Shown here in pieces: positions 34,894-44,010 of a stretch of DNA of 64,000 nucleotides. The DNA comes from Aminipila butyrica (GTDB lineage: Bacteria; Bacillota; Clostridia; Peptostreptococcales; Anaerovoracaceae). Below the pieces are notes generated by a model, which saw only the letters and a list, made by a program, of their open reading frames with translations, was not told the DNA's origin and did not search any database. The stretch's first letter is position 1. Each line of letters opens with the position of its first letter. The DNA is taken from NCBI RefSeq assembly GCF_010669305.1, contig NZ_CP048649.1, positions 186,001-250,000 on the forward strand, written 5' to 3'. The position numbers and the translations under genes are program-made.

Positions 34894-35019
34894 ATGCAAC
34901 AAGAAACTTCTGCGCTGTTAAAGTGGGAAAATTTTGGCGATACAGACCAGATGAGATTGACCGATGGATGCGCAGCTGTAACGAAAATCGTTCTGATAAA
35001 GAGGTGTAGCTTATGTTGA
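34894..35019 (+). CDS. 41-residue short frame before the LytTR regulator
   Basis: It starts at ATG 34894 with AAAGGAG 8 bases upstream and ends at 35019, overlapping the start of the response regulator by 7 bases. The peptide has no clear signal, membrane helix or AgrD-like features; KIVLIKRCSLC ends it. It could be a translational-coupling leader or the remnant of a larger gene. Confidence 0.4.
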   Translation: MQQETSALLKWENFGDTDQMRLTDGCAAVTKIVLIKRCSLC

Positions 35020-35747
35020 AGATTGCAATTTGTGACGATCAGCCGAGAGAACTGGAAATCATAAACAAATACATAAAAGAATACCTTGACGGGCATATAT
35101 TGGATGCAGAGATGAAGAAATTTGCTCACCCTGATACGCTTTTGACTGCCATGGAAACCGAGAGCTTTCATCTCTACCTGCTGGACATTGTTATGCCTAT
35201 GGTCAGCGGGCTGGAGTTAGGCCAGAGCATCCGTCGTATCAGCCGAGAGGCGCAGATCATCTACATTACCACCGAACCGGGCTATGCGCTGGATGCCTAT
35301 GCGGTCAATCCGCTGCATTACCTGATTAAGCCTGTAGAAAAGCGGGCTCTATTTTCCGTACTGGAGCTGGCTCTTTCCAAGGTGGATTCCGGCAAGGAAA
35401 TTACTGTTACCGTGAAAACTAAAGAGGGACTGCGCACCTTGTCCACAGGCCAAATTGCCTGCTGTGAGTATAAAAAGCACCTTGCCTGCTATACGCTGAT
35501 TGGCGGCGAACAGGTGGAAACCACCACACTTGCCTGCGGCTTTGCCGAGCATATCGCGCCGCTCCTGCGGGATGCTCGCTTTCTTTCGCCCCATGTTTCC
35601 TTTGCGATTAATATGAGCCGTGTGGAAAAGCTGGCACGGGAGGGTTTTTATTTGCGCGAGGGGGGCTTTGTGCCTGTATCCGCCAGGCAGCATGCTGCCG
35701 TGCGCAATGCTTATTTGAACTATCGCCTGAGCAGAGAGGAGAACTAA
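35013..35747 (+). CDS. LytTR-type response regulator (AgrA-like)
   Basis: A 244-residue protein with a receiver domain (acidic residues at IAICDDQPRELE; phospho-acceptor in YLLDIVMPMVSGLEL) and a C-terminal LytTR DNA-binding domain (about 130-240). It is paired with a GHKL sensor kinase whose gene starts on its last base. LytTR proteins bind pairs of 9-bp direct repeats 12 or so bases apart; such a pair lies upstream of the surface-protein operon at 37064-37095, a probable target. Confidence 0.92.
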   Translation: MLKIAICDDQPRELEIINKYIKEYLDGHILDAEMKKFAHPDTLLTAMETESFHLYLLDIVMPMVSGLELGQSIRRISREAQIIYITTEPGYALDAYAVNPLHYLIKPVEKRALFSVLELALSKVDSGKEITVTVKTKEGLRTLSTGQIACCEYKKHLACYTLIGGEQVETTTLACGFAEHIAPLLRDARFLSPHVSFAINMSRVEKLAREGFYLREGGFVPVSARQHAAVRNAYLNYRLSREEN

Positions 35748-37012
35748 TGGAACTGTTTTTTGCGCACTTCCTGCGGGGTACCGTATCTGCCATTGCTAAC
35801 GTGGTGCTTTTCGTTTCGCTTTTGCAGCCGAAATACAGCCGAAAAGTTACCAGCCTCGTTATGCTCGCTATCCTTACGCTGAATCTGTCAACGGCGGTTT
35901 ATTGCTATATCAGCGGCAACCTCACCTTGCTTGCAAAGATTGATGTGGTATTATTTGCGCTCCTGTGTTTTGCGGCGCGGCCCTTTTTTCGGGACAGCTT
36001 CATGCAGTGGCTGTTCTCTTACATCACGGTGGTAAACGTAAGCTTTATCGTGCTGGTTCTCAGTTTTGTTTTTTCAAGGTCTCTGCCTTACCCTGCATAT
36101 GCAAATACCCTATGGCGGCTGGTTCTTTTTACGGCGGTTATTCTGCTGTTCCGCCAGGTGCTGCGGCCCCTCTACCGTCAGGCGGCGGAGCATTGGACGG
36201 TGTTTTTCTATGTGGCGGGCAGCGCTTTTTTTGCTTTTTCGTGGTTCATGCTCAGCAGCGATGATATTGTAGAAACCCTTACGGTACAAGCCGTGCCGCT
36301 GCTTTGGCTCGTCCTTGTAACGCTGGCAGCGTACGGCTCGGTGTTTCTTTGTCTCAAAAGCGTGGGCGCGGAATACCGCCTGAAGCAGGATAAGGCCTTA
36401 TTGGAGCTGTCCGGTGCGGCCATGAAGCAGCGTCTTTCCCTTATGGATGAGGCGGTAGGGCAAATGCGGGTTGTGCAGCACGACCAGCGTCACCTGAACG
36501 CCACCCTTTTGGAGCTGATGCAACATGGCGATGTGGAACATGCCGCCGATTTGCTCCGCCGGCAGATTGCCGTTTTACCGCAAAAGCCGGTACGCTATTG
36601 TGAGAATATTGCTGTAAACGCTGCCGTAAGCTACTATGCCGCCTTGGCCGAGGGACGGGGAATCCGTTGTGATCTTCGGCTGGATATCCCCGAAAAGCTA
36701 CCCTTTTCCGAGCTGGCTCTATCGATGACGCTTTCTAACCTCATGGAAAATGCCATACACGCCTGCGAAAAACTTGAGCCTCAAGGAGAGCGTTGCCTCT
36801 ACGTCCGAGCCATCTACACAGGGCAGCTCATTTTGGAGGTGGAGAACCCTTATTTCGGCGAGGTGCCGCTGGATGAAAACGGCTATCCCGCCGTCCGGGA
36901 GGAAGGGCATGGTTTGGGTGGTGAGAGCGTCCGGGCCTTTGTGAGGGAAAACGGCGGCGAGATTCTTTATCAGGCGCAGAACGGCATTTTTAATGTGCGG
37001 GTGATGATCTGA
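35747..37012 (+). CDS. GHKL-domain sensor histidine kinase (AgrC-like)
   Basis: A 421-residue protein with about six N-terminal membrane helices (residues 1-205), a dimerisation helix with the histidine in VQHDQRHLN, and a GHKL ATPase domain with N-box NLMENAIHACEK and the G motif GHGLGGESV. This architecture is that of peptide-pheromone receptors of the Agr/Com type. No AgrB protease or AgrD peptide gene is adjacent, so the signal is unknown. Confidence 0.92.
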   Translation: MELFFAHFLRGTVSAIANVVLFVSLLQPKYSRKVTSLVMLAILTLNLSTAVYCYISGNLTLLAKIDVVLFALLCFAARPFFRDSFMQWLFSYITVVNVSFIVLVLSFVFSRSLPYPAYANTLWRLVLFTAVILLFRQVLRPLYRQAAEHWTVFFYVAGSAFFAFSWFMLSSDDIVETLTVQAVPLLWLVLVTLAAYGSVFLCLKSVGAEYRLKQDKALLELSGAAMKQRLSLMDEAVGQMRVVQHDQRHLNATLLELMQHGDVEHAADLLRRQIAVLPQKPVRYCENIAVNAAVSYYAALAEGRGIRCDLRLDIPEKLPFSELALSMTLSNLMENAIHACEKLEPQGERCLYVRAIYTGQLILEVENPYFGEVPLDENGYPAVREEGHGLGGESVRAFVRENGGEILYQAQNGIFNVRVMI

Positions 37013-37063
37013 GCACAGACGGTTTTCTTTGTCAAGAGTTAATTTTGCGTTTATCCATAAACA

Positions 37064-37095
37064 TTAAGTAGAAAAACAAGTCTTTTAAGTAGAAA
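37064..37095. promoter_or_regulatory. probable LytTR operator (two direct repeats)
   Basis: TTAAGTAGAAA is repeated exactly at 37064-37074 and 37085-37095, with starts 21 bases apart, the geometry of AgrA/LytTR sites. It lies about 70 bases upstream of the small CxxC protein that heads the surface-protein operon. Confidence 0.6.
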
Positions 37096-37165
37096 TTGGT
37101 CGCTTTCTTTGGTTTCGTGTTATCCTGCCTTCAGGAAATCACGAAACAGAAGGGAGCGATTTTTT

Positions 37166-37399
37166 ATGAGCAAAACAGCCCGACGCAAGAATGATCAGGT
37201 TCTTTCCGCCCCTAATGCGGAGGGCAACGTTTGGCCAAGGCAGTCTTGCCCAGCCTTTACCCCCCGCAGCGGTGGGTTGGAGAAAACCTGCTGGTACTGC
37301 GTCTACGCGGATTTTCATCTGGACAAGCCCCGTGCTTTGGACGTGGGTGTGTGTTATTATCCAAAGAAACAATCAAAAAGGGAGGAAACGAAGGAATGA
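37166..37399 (+). CDS. 77-residue cysteine-containing cytoplasmic protein
   Basis: A small basic protein with a central CWYCVYADFH motif and a later GVCYYPKK, three cysteines that may bind metal. GGGAG lies about 9 bases before the ATG at 37166. Its stop overlaps the start of the large surface protein by 4 bases (ATGA), so the two are translationally coupled. I know no function; a role in regulation or export of the surface protein is inferred only from the coupling. Confidence 0.7.
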   Translation: MSKTARRKNDQVLSAPNAEGNVWPRQSCPAFTPRSGGLEKTCWYCVYADFHLDKPRALDVGVCYYPKKQSKREETKE

Positions 37400-40300
37400 A
37401 AAAACGACTATTAAGCGTTGCGCTGGTACTGTGTATGGTAGTAACCATGCTGCCGGTTTCGTCTATAGCGGAAGTAATCCATACGACTGAGAAAACCAGT
37501 GGAGAGATTATTCACTTTGAGCCGCTTGCAAAAACAGAAATAGCAGTATCCCCCGGAATACCAGCTGCGGATTTAGAGTTGCCTGAGACTCTGATCGCCA
37601 CGGTGCGGATAGCGAAACCTGCGCAGGATTCCGGCGAATCGGCGTCGTCAGAGCAATCTGATACACAGGACAGCAGTACCGTTTCTGACAACGGCAGCAC
37701 CACCCCCGCGACGGACGATTCTGACGGTCAGCCTACCGGTACACCATCCGACGCGCAGGAGCCATCTGCCGGCGGTGATCATGGCGGGACGATTCAAATA
37801 CAGGCTGCCACCGGCTCTGCCATAAACGCAGAGATTGGCAAGCAGAAGGAAACAGGTGAATACGCCGACCCTGAATGGGAAGAAACCACAGTTGATATTC
37901 AGGTGACATGGGCTTGTGCTGATTACGACATGGATACCAACGGTGACTATGTATTCACCCCGGTGATTGAGGACTATACGGTCAGCACCGAGCTGCCTGA
38001 AATTACCGTAATAGTGGGCACACCCGCATTTGCCGCCCCGGCGGCTATACAGGCAATGGGTGCACCGGCCCCAAACGCCAGCTACGACCTCTGGGTGGGC
38101 GAAACGAAGGTGACCGCCACAGGTGCTGTAAGCGGCTCTGACATCACCGGAACCGTCACCTACGACGCGGACACGAAAATTCTGACGCTGAGCAACGCAA
38201 CCATTACAAGCGCGTATACAAATAACAATAATACGTACGGCATTTACTCCACCGGGCCCCTTTCCATTGAGCTGGAGGGCAATAACACGATTACTCCGGC
38301 GGATAACGGCAGCGCTGGGGAAAGCCACGCTGTTTATGGGGGAGGCGACCTTACCATAAGCGGCAGCGGCACATTTACAGCCAGCGGCGGCAGCGGCACC
38401 AACAGCTCCGGCATATACGCTACAACCGTCAGCATCGAGGAAAGCGCCGAAGTCACCGCCAACGGCGGCACTGTCACCGACAACAGCTACGGCATATACG
38501 CTACAACCGTCAGCATTGAGGAAAACGCCAAAGTCACCGCCAACGGCGGCACTGTCACCACCACCCACATGGGCAGGAGAAGCTCCGGCATATACGCTAT
38601 TACCGCCGTCAGCATTGAGGGCAGCGCTGTAGTCACCGCCACCGGCGGCACCGCCACCGCCACCGGCGGCAGCAGCTACGGTACCTTTGGCGATAACGCC
38701 GTCACCATCAGTGGTACCGCCAATGTAAAGGCCACCAGTGGCACCAGCAACTTAGGCTATGGGATATACATCTTTGACGGCACTCTCACCATTCAGGACG
38801 GTGCCGAAGTGGAAGCCACCGGCACCAGCAGCACCAGCAGCAGCTACGGTATATTCAGCAGGAAGGGCGATATCACCATCAACAAAAGCACAGTAACTGC
38901 CGAAAGTGGTACGGCCCCCACAAGCTACGGCATATACGCCAATAACGGCAATATCACTATCCGCAGTGGTGAGGTAACTGCCAAGGGCGTCAAGGCTGCA
39001 ATGAATAAGGCACCAGATTTAGCCAGCGTGCAGGTTATGGCTGATGCTGATATAACTGGCAGCAATGCCAGCCCAGTAACATTGGCAAGTAACAACATCG
39101 CCACTTACAAATATATTAAGATGGAGCCTGCGCAGGGTATCCCCGAGCAATTCAATCTTGCCCCCGGCGGCACTTACTACTTCGACCTGTCGGGTGAAAA
39201 GGTCAACATCGGCACGGTAAACGCCAACCTGCCCGACACAATCCTGCACTATGTGCCCTTTACTTATGCAGGCACGGTGAATGCGTATAGCCTTGACAGC
39301 AACAGCAGCGGCAGCAAAACCGCATCTGCAAATGCGACCGCAAGCGACCGCAGCCTGTTCGTGGGGGATTATAATATCGGTTACAGCATCAATTGGAACA
39401 ACTTGAACACAGCAGACCTTATCTTTGGCAAACCCTTTGATGCAAACTACGAGCTACGCTCTTTGAGCGCAGGCAGCAGTAACGCGGACAGTAAAGGCTC
39501 TCCGGCCACCAACGAGTGGGATCAGATTTTGGATAAATCAAAGTCAACCGATAATGAATCGGGCTGGATAAAAAACTGGAATAGCGGTTACTCTTGGGCG
39601 CAGGATACCAGTCAATTAGATAGCGATTTTCGTGTTGCGAGGGGAAGCCTTACAGTGAGCTATTGGGGTACGGGCCGTAGTAGCCTGCAGGACTGGGAGG
39701 TGGGCTTTCGCCCCGCCCTTGAGGTACTGAACCCTGACACACTGGGCGATGAAGGACTGAAAGCGGTCACGCTGAAGCTGAATGGCGGTAAGCTAAAAAA
39801 CAGCACAGAGGACATCAAAATCATCTGCTCGGGCGGTAGCTTTAAAGCACCCAGCGGCGATGGGCTGACTCCACCCGATGATAAGCCCTTTTCCGGCTGG
39901 AAGGACACAGCCAGCAATACAATTTACGCAGCGGGTTCAACGGTACCCAATACCGTGACCGGCTTGATCGCACAGTGGAAGGCACCCATTATAATGATAC
40001 CCATACCCACTGCAAATGCAGATTTGAAATGGACGGGAAATGAACAAACGGGTGTGAATGCAGGAACCGGCTATAGCCTGAGCGGAACTGTTGTGGCAAC
40101 AGCGGTTGACGATTACAATGCCACGGCAACACTGCTGCCCGGCTATGAGTGGAATGACGGCACCACCGCAGTCATAAACATTTCATGGAGCATTGCCAAG
40201 GCTGACGGTTCTCCAGCGCCTACCGGGCTTTCGGGGGTTGCGCCAAGAAGTGCAGGCGGCACAGACGGAAAAATCACCGGCACAACCGCCGTTATGGAAT

Positions 40301-42030
40301 ATGCCGATAATGCCAGCTTTGCTGGTGCTCATGATTGCACCGCTACAGAAACCACAGGTCTTTCCGCAGGAACCTACTATGTGAGACTGAAAGCCACCGC
40401 TACCCGTGAGGCAGGTGCATACACCACGGTAACTGTTGTTCCTGACCCAGACCTTGCAATCGTTGCTGCGGCAAAAACCGCTACGGAAAACGCAAGCTAC
40501 GGTAACATGACCCAAGCGGCGGCAACCAACGAGGAGGCTATTAAGGCGGCATTGATGTCCACCGCACAAACAGTGATTGGTAACAGCGATATTTCAGTGA
40601 CCATAACTCAAGCCAGCTATACCCTACCAATTGCAGGAACCTCCGCGATTCACGGAGGTACAAACGGTATCTACACCTTTACTGTTACGGTAGCCAAGGG
40701 AAGTCAAAGTGAGACCACCGTGCAGAAAACCATCACCATCACGGCAACGCCTTATACAGGAGGAACTGGCGGTGGTGGTGGCAACAGCGGTGGGACTAAT
40801 ACGCCTGCTTCCTCCAGTAAGCCTACCGAGCCTGTTACCGGCAGCACGGAAAACAAGGCCACAGGAGATGGCAAGGGCAACGCTAACGTCAGCCTGACCG
40901 ATAAAAACATCATCGACACCATTGCGGATGCAAAGGCCGAGGCTGTAAAAAAAGGTGTGAACGCAGGCGACATCACGGCGGTAATCCACGTCACAACTGG
41001 TGGAACGGATGTCAACACGGTGACAGTCAATCTGCCCAAGACTACGCAGGAACAGGTCATTGACAACAAGATTTCCAGCGTTCAGCTTGTCATTGACCGT
41101 CCCGACCTTACTATTGGCATGAACCTTGCGGCGGTGACCGAAATCAACCGGCAGGCAAAAGCCGACGTTCAGCTTTCCGCCACCCGCATGGACAATACCA
41201 AACTATCTGGTGATGCAAAGGCTGCCATCGGCAACCGGCCCGCATACGAGCTCCAGGCAATCTATGGCAGCGGAAAATCCGTGACTGATTTTGGCAAAGG
41301 CAGCGTCAGCGTGGAAATTCCCTATACCTTGCAAAAAGGTGAAATTGCGGGCAATGTCTATGCTGTATATGTGGATGCAAAAGGTAAAGTGACCTATCTC
41401 ACCGACTCCAGTTATGATACAAGACGCGGAACGGTGATGTTTTCCACCAGTCATTTCTCTACCTACGGCATCGCCTACAAAGACAGTTCCGACTTTACAG
41501 ACATTGATGGTCATTGGGCAAAGAACGATATTCTTTTTGTCGCAAATCGTGGCCTCATGACTGGCACCAGTGTCACCACGTTCAGCCCTAATGGCTCTAT
41601 GACAAGGGGGATGTTTGTAACAGCCCTGGGACGTTTGGCAGATGCCGATGTGAGCAGCGTTACAAAGAGCAGCTTTACCGACGTGAAAGCCAATGCCTAT
41701 TACATGAGCTATATCGAGTGGGGCGTAAAGCACAACATACTGGTCGGCATCGGCGACGGCAAATTCGATCCCGACGGTCTTGTGACCCGTGAGCAAATGG
41801 CGGTTATTATGGATAGATATGCCACGTCGATCGGGTTTAATCTGCCGGAAGTTTACGCACAGAGCACCTTTGCCGATAACGCCAAAATCGGCACATGGGC
41901 GGCGCCTTCTGTAAAACGCATTCAGATGGCAGGTATCATACAAGGGAAGAGCAATAATCTCTACGGCCCGCAGGGAGCGGCCACTCGCGCCGAGGTTTCG
42001 GCGGTGTTGAGGCGCTTCGTGGAACAATAG
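37396..42030 (+). CDS. large secreted surface protein with C-terminal SLH domains
   Basis: A 1544-residue protein. Signal peptide MKKRLLSVALVLCMVVTMLP.., a Ser/Thr/Asp-rich linker (about 75-135), beta-rich repeats of about 27 residues with the core YGIYATTVSIE (about 335-460), a DUF6273-like segment (DWEVGFRPALEVLN), a Listeria-Bacteroides-type repeat (FSGWKD..AAGSTV), a glycine-rich hinge, and three SLH domains (about 1355-1544) that bind secondary wall polymer. GGGAGG supports the ATG at 37396. It is probably an adhesin or cell-surface scaffold under the nearby LytTR regulator. The GC content is visibly higher than in the flanking regions, suggesting transfer. Confidence 0.9.
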   Translation: MKKRLLSVALVLCMVVTMLPVSSIAEVIHTTEKTSGEIIHFEPLAKTEIAVSPGIPAADLELPETLIATVRIAKPAQDSGESASSEQSDTQDSSTVSDNGSTTPATDDSDGQPTGTPSDAQEPSAGGDHGGTIQIQAATGSAINAEIGKQKETGEYADPEWEETTVDIQVTWACADYDMDTNGDYVFTPVIEDYTVSTELPEITVIVGTPAFAAPAAIQAMGAPAPNASYDLWVGETKVTATGAVSGSDITGTVTYDADTKILTLSNATITSAYTNNNNTYGIYSTGPLSIELEGNNTITPADNGSAGESHAVYGGGDLTISGSGTFTASGGSGTNSSGIYATTVSIEESAEVTANGGTVTDNSYGIYATTVSIEENAKVTANGGTVTTTHMGRRSSGIYAITAVSIEGSAVVTATGGTATATGGSSYGTFGDNAVTISGTANVKATSGTSNLGYGIYIFDGTLTIQDGAEVEATGTSSTSSSYGIFSRKGDITINKSTVTAESGTAPTSYGIYANNGNITIRSGEVTAKGVKAAMNKAPDLASVQVMADADITGSNASPVTLASNNIATYKYIKMEPAQGIPEQFNLAPGGTYYFDLSGEKVNIGTVNANLPDTILHYVPFTYAGTVNAYSLDSNSSGSKTASANATASDRSLFVGDYNIGYSINWNNLNTADLIFGKPFDANYELRSLSAGSSNADSKGSPATNEWDQILDKSKSTDNESGWIKNWNSGYSWAQDTSQLDSDFRVARGSLTVSYWGTGRSSLQDWEVGFRPALEVLNPDTLGDEGLKAVTLKLNGGKLKNSTEDIKIICSGGSFKAPSGDGLTPPDDKPFSGWKDTASNTIYAAGSTVPNTVTGLIAQWKAPIIMIPIPTANADLKWTGNEQTGVNAGTGYSLSGTVVATAVDDYNATATLLPGYEWNDGTTAVINISWSIAKADGSPAPTGLSGVAPRSAGGTDGKITGTTAVMEYADNASFAGAHDCTATETTGLSAGTYYVRLKATATREAGAYTTVTVVPDPDLAIVAAAKTATENASYGNMTQAAATNEEAIKAALMSTAQTVIGNSDISVTITQASYTLPIAGTSAIHGGTNGIYTFTVTVAKGSQSETTVQKTITITATPYTGGTGGGGGNSGGTNTPASSSKPTEPVTGSTENKATGDGKGNANVSLTDKNIIDTIADAKAEAVKKGVNAGDITAVIHVTTGGTDVNTVTVNLPKTTQEQVIDNKISSVQLVIDRPDLTIGMNLAAVTEINRQAKADVQLSATRMDNTKLSGDAKAAIGNRPAYELQAIYGSGKSVTDFGKGSVSVEIPYTLQKGEIAGNVYAVYVDAKGKVTYLTDSSYDTRRGTVMFSTSHFSTYGIAYKDSSDFTDIDGHWAKNDILFVANRGLMTGTSVTTFSPNGSMTRGMFVTALGRLADADVSSVTKSSFTDVKANAYYMSYIEWGVKHNILVGIGDGKFDPDGLVTREQMAVIMDRYATSIGFNLPEVYAQSTFADNAKIGTWAAPSVKRIQMAGIIQGKSNNLYGPQGAATRAEVSAVLRRFVEQ
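38410..38680 (+). repeat. 27-codon tandem repeats in the surface protein
   Basis: Units beginning GGCATATACGCTA recur at 38410, 38491 and 38587 (81 and 96 bases apart), and diverged copies continue to about 38960. Each encodes a short beta-strand motif YGIYA..VSIE..A.VTA.GGT. Near-identical DNA suggests recent expansion. Confidence 0.75.
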
Positions 42031-42089
42031 CACAGTGTCTGGATAAGTAATAAAACAACAAATCAATAAGCTAAGGGCAAACCTGCACA

Positions 42090-42120
42090 GAGCCCACCCT
42101 CTATCCTAAGGGTGGGCTCT
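42090..42120 (+). terminator. terminator after the surface protein
   Basis: GAGCCCACCCT (42090-42100) pairs with 42109-42119 across an 8-base loop. The T run is short. Confidence 0.7.
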
Positions 42121-42204
42121 TGACATAGGTTTAACTTATAACAGGCTGTATATTATAAGTATTAACACTTTTAAAATACCCGGGATATAATTGGAGTCAA
42201 AGTT

Positions 42205-42274
42205 GGCGTTGTAGCCAAAGGGAAGGCAAAAGTTTCATAAACTTAGAATCCTGGTTCGAATCCAGGCAACGCCG
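42205..42274 (+). tRNA. atypical tRNA-like gene, anticodon CAT
   Basis: The cloverleaf can be drawn. Acceptor GGCGTTG/CAACGCC is a perfect 7 bp. The D stem GCC/GGC has an 8-base loop with GGG. The anticodon arm AAAGT-TTCATAA-ACTTA has anticodon CAT at 42236-42238 and one A-A mismatch. The variable loop is 4 bases, the T arm CCTGG-TTCGAAT-CCAGG is perfect, and the discriminator is G. The gene is 70 bases long with no encoded CCA. It differs from normal initiator, elongator Met or Ile2 tRNAs. It may be a divergent or mobile tRNA or a decaying copy. Confidence 0.6.
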
Positions 42275-42383
42275 CTAAATTCTCAAGCATATAAATAAAG
42301 CGGCACAGTAAAAATCATGTTCTAGGACTGTTTTGCAGCCCTGTTTTTTTAAATGTGTTATTTCCTAGAAGGAGGTGAAGGAA

Positions 42384-43250
42384 ATGAAACTAAATGCAGA
42401 TAATTTATTTAAAGATACAATCTATGAAAATAAGGAGGATATGCCTAAATCGATGGCTGTTGACATCCTCAGCGGCAACTCACACCTATACGGATATATG
42501 TTATTGCCAGGAGTGGAGTATGAAAAGAAACACCCCTGTGTGTTAATGTTTCATGGATTTCCGGGGTATACAACTAATAATGACTTGGAACACGCCCTAC
42601 GCAGGATGGGCTGCATTGTAGTGCATGTAAATCATAGAGGGGCCTGGGGAAGTGAAGGGAAATATCTGTTCAGCAACCTGGTAGAAGATGCGGTATCGAT
42701 TGCAAGGTGGGCTGTTAGTGAAAAAATTGCAAAAGCATATGACATTGATACGGAAAATATTTTTCTTGCCGGGCACAGCATGGGTGGAATGACTGTCATC
42801 AATGCCATGAGAAAGCTGCCCTTTATTAAAGGCGTCATTGCTATCGCCCCATATGATCTTCACTATTGGTTTGAAAGCGGCAAAGAAGGAAAGCTTTTAG
42901 ATATGATTCAACTAGAGGGCAAATGCTTACAGCATGACAGTGATGAGTTCGTATTTGTCGATGCATGGAAACAGCATCGCCAGTTGGCATTAGAAAATGC
43001 ACATGAGGATTTACAAGGGCGCAATGTTTTGTTTATTGGCGCCGATTTAGATGACGTAGCTCCGCCAAAAGAAATGATTGAACCCTTATGGAACAAACTG
43101 AAAGAAGCAAATCCTTTCCAGGAAAACAGAAAGGGTTTTGTACAAGAATATGTGACATTGCATACCGACCACGCTCTTTGCGGCAATCGGGTGAAATTGA
43201 CGCAGATAACTGGTCAATGGATTGAAAAGATAGTTGGAGATTCCGCGTAG
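42384..43250 (+). CDS. alpha/beta hydrolase
   Basis: A 288-residue serine hydrolase. It has an oxyanion-region HGFPGY, the nucleophile elbow GHSMGG, an acid residue in the FIGADLDDVAPP segment and the catalytic His in TLHTDHALCGNR. It has no signal peptide, so it acts in the cytoplasm. AGGAGG precedes the ATG at 42384 by 9 bases. Its fold is close to the prolyl-oligopeptidase/acyl-esterase group (dienelactone hydrolase-like). The substrate is unknown; the next gene is an HD hydrolase on the same strand. Confidence 0.85.
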   Translation: MKLNADNLFKDTIYENKEDMPKSMAVDILSGNSHLYGYMLLPGVEYEKKHPCVLMFHGFPGYTTNNDLEHALRRMGCIVVHVNHRGAWGSEGKYLFSNLVEDAVSIARWAVSEKIAKAYDIDTENIFLAGHSMGGMTVINAMRKLPFIKGVIAIAPYDLHYWFESGKEGKLLDMIQLEGKCLQHDSDEFVFVDAWKQHRQLALENAHEDLQGRNVLFIGADLDDVAPPKEMIEPLWNKLKEANPFQENRKGFVQEYVTLHTDHALCGNRVKLTQITGQWIEKIVGDSA

Positions 43251-43313
43251 ACATTCGGAGACAAAGAAACAGAAAGGTTTTACACCACATAGGCAGAAGG
43301 GGAGATAGAAGAT

Positions 43314-43859
43314 ATGACCAGAGAAGAAGCGTGGCAGTTATTAGTAGAATTCAATAAGGACGAGTTTCATTTAGAGCATGCACAGGTTGTGGAAAGTACA
43401 ATGAAGTATTTCGCAAAAAAACTTGGCTATGAAGGAGAGGCTGAATTCTGGGGAATTGTCGGTTTACTTCACGATTTAGACTTTGAGCAGTTTCCGGAAA
43501 AGCACTGTATTAAAGAACAGGAAATACTGAGAGAACGGAGCGTAGATGAAAAAATCATCCACGCAGTTGCCAGTCACGGTTATGGCATCACGGTTGATAT
43601 AAAGCCAGAACATGAAATGGAGAAAATTTTATACGCCGTGGACGAACTGACCGGGTTGATTGGGGCAGTAGTCATTATGAGGCCGTCTAAAAGCATTCAG
43701 GACTTAGAAGTAAAGTCGGTAAAAAAGAAATATAAAAGCAAGGGATTTGCCGCGGGCTGCTCCCGTGAAGTCATAGAAAGAGGTGCAGATATGTTAGGGT
43801 GGACTTTGGATGAGTTGATTCAACAGACCATAAATGCACTAAAGACTTTTAGACCATAG
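43314..43859 (+). CDS. HD (HDIG) domain phosphohydrolase
   Basis: A 181-residue protein with an HD metal site: LEHAQVVE, LLHDLDFEQFPEKH, then VASHGYGI. This form is common in Clostridia as a stand-alone HDIG protein. It would hydrolyse a phosphate ester or nucleotide; no substrate is known. A GGGGAG site stands before the ATG. Confidence 0.85.
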   Translation: MTREEAWQLLVEFNKDEFHLEHAQVVESTMKYFAKKLGYEGEAEFWGIVGLLHDLDFEQFPEKHCIKEQEILRERSVDEKIIHAVASHGYGITVDIKPEHEMEKILYAVDELTGLIGAVVIMRPSKSIQDLEVKSVKKKYKSKGFAAGCSREVIERGADMLGWTLDELIQQTINALKTFRP

Positions 43860-43873
43860 TCTATGAAACAAAC

Positions 43874-43901
43874 AGGACTTGCCATTCATTGGACAAGTCC
43901 T
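43874..43901 (+). terminator. hairpin after the HD hydrolase
   Basis: AGGACTTG (43874-43881) pairs with CAAGTCCT (43894-43901), followed by an AT-rich stretch with short T runs. Probably a modest terminator. Confidence 0.55.
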
Positions 43902-43934
43902 ATTTAAAATTTAAAAATAATTTAACAAAGAGAC

Positions 43935-43962
43935 TTGACAAAATAATTATATTTGATAAAAT
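43935..43962 (+). promoter_or_regulatory. sigma-A promoter of the glutathione peroxidase gene
   Basis: TTGACA (43935-43940) and TAAAAT (43957-43962), 16 bases apart, in a very AT-rich region 49 bases before the gene. Confidence 0.65.
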
Positions 43963-44010
43963 ATTATTTAATAAAATATAAAAACGAATGGCATGGGAAG
44001 GAGATTTACT

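Noticed and set aside
37648..38568. Long open frame on the minus strand (306 codons) inside the surface protein
   Set aside because: It mirrors the repeat-rich codons of the SLH protein, has a low-complexity G/A/V composition, no ribosome binding site and no recognisable domain.
38410..38960. CRISPR-like array
   Set aside because: The repeats are in-frame coding units of the surface protein with related, not unique, spacers, and no cas gene is present.
41203..42066. 287-codon frame on the minus strand opposite the SLH domains
   Set aside because: Antisense shadow of conserved SLH repeats, with no start signal or homology.
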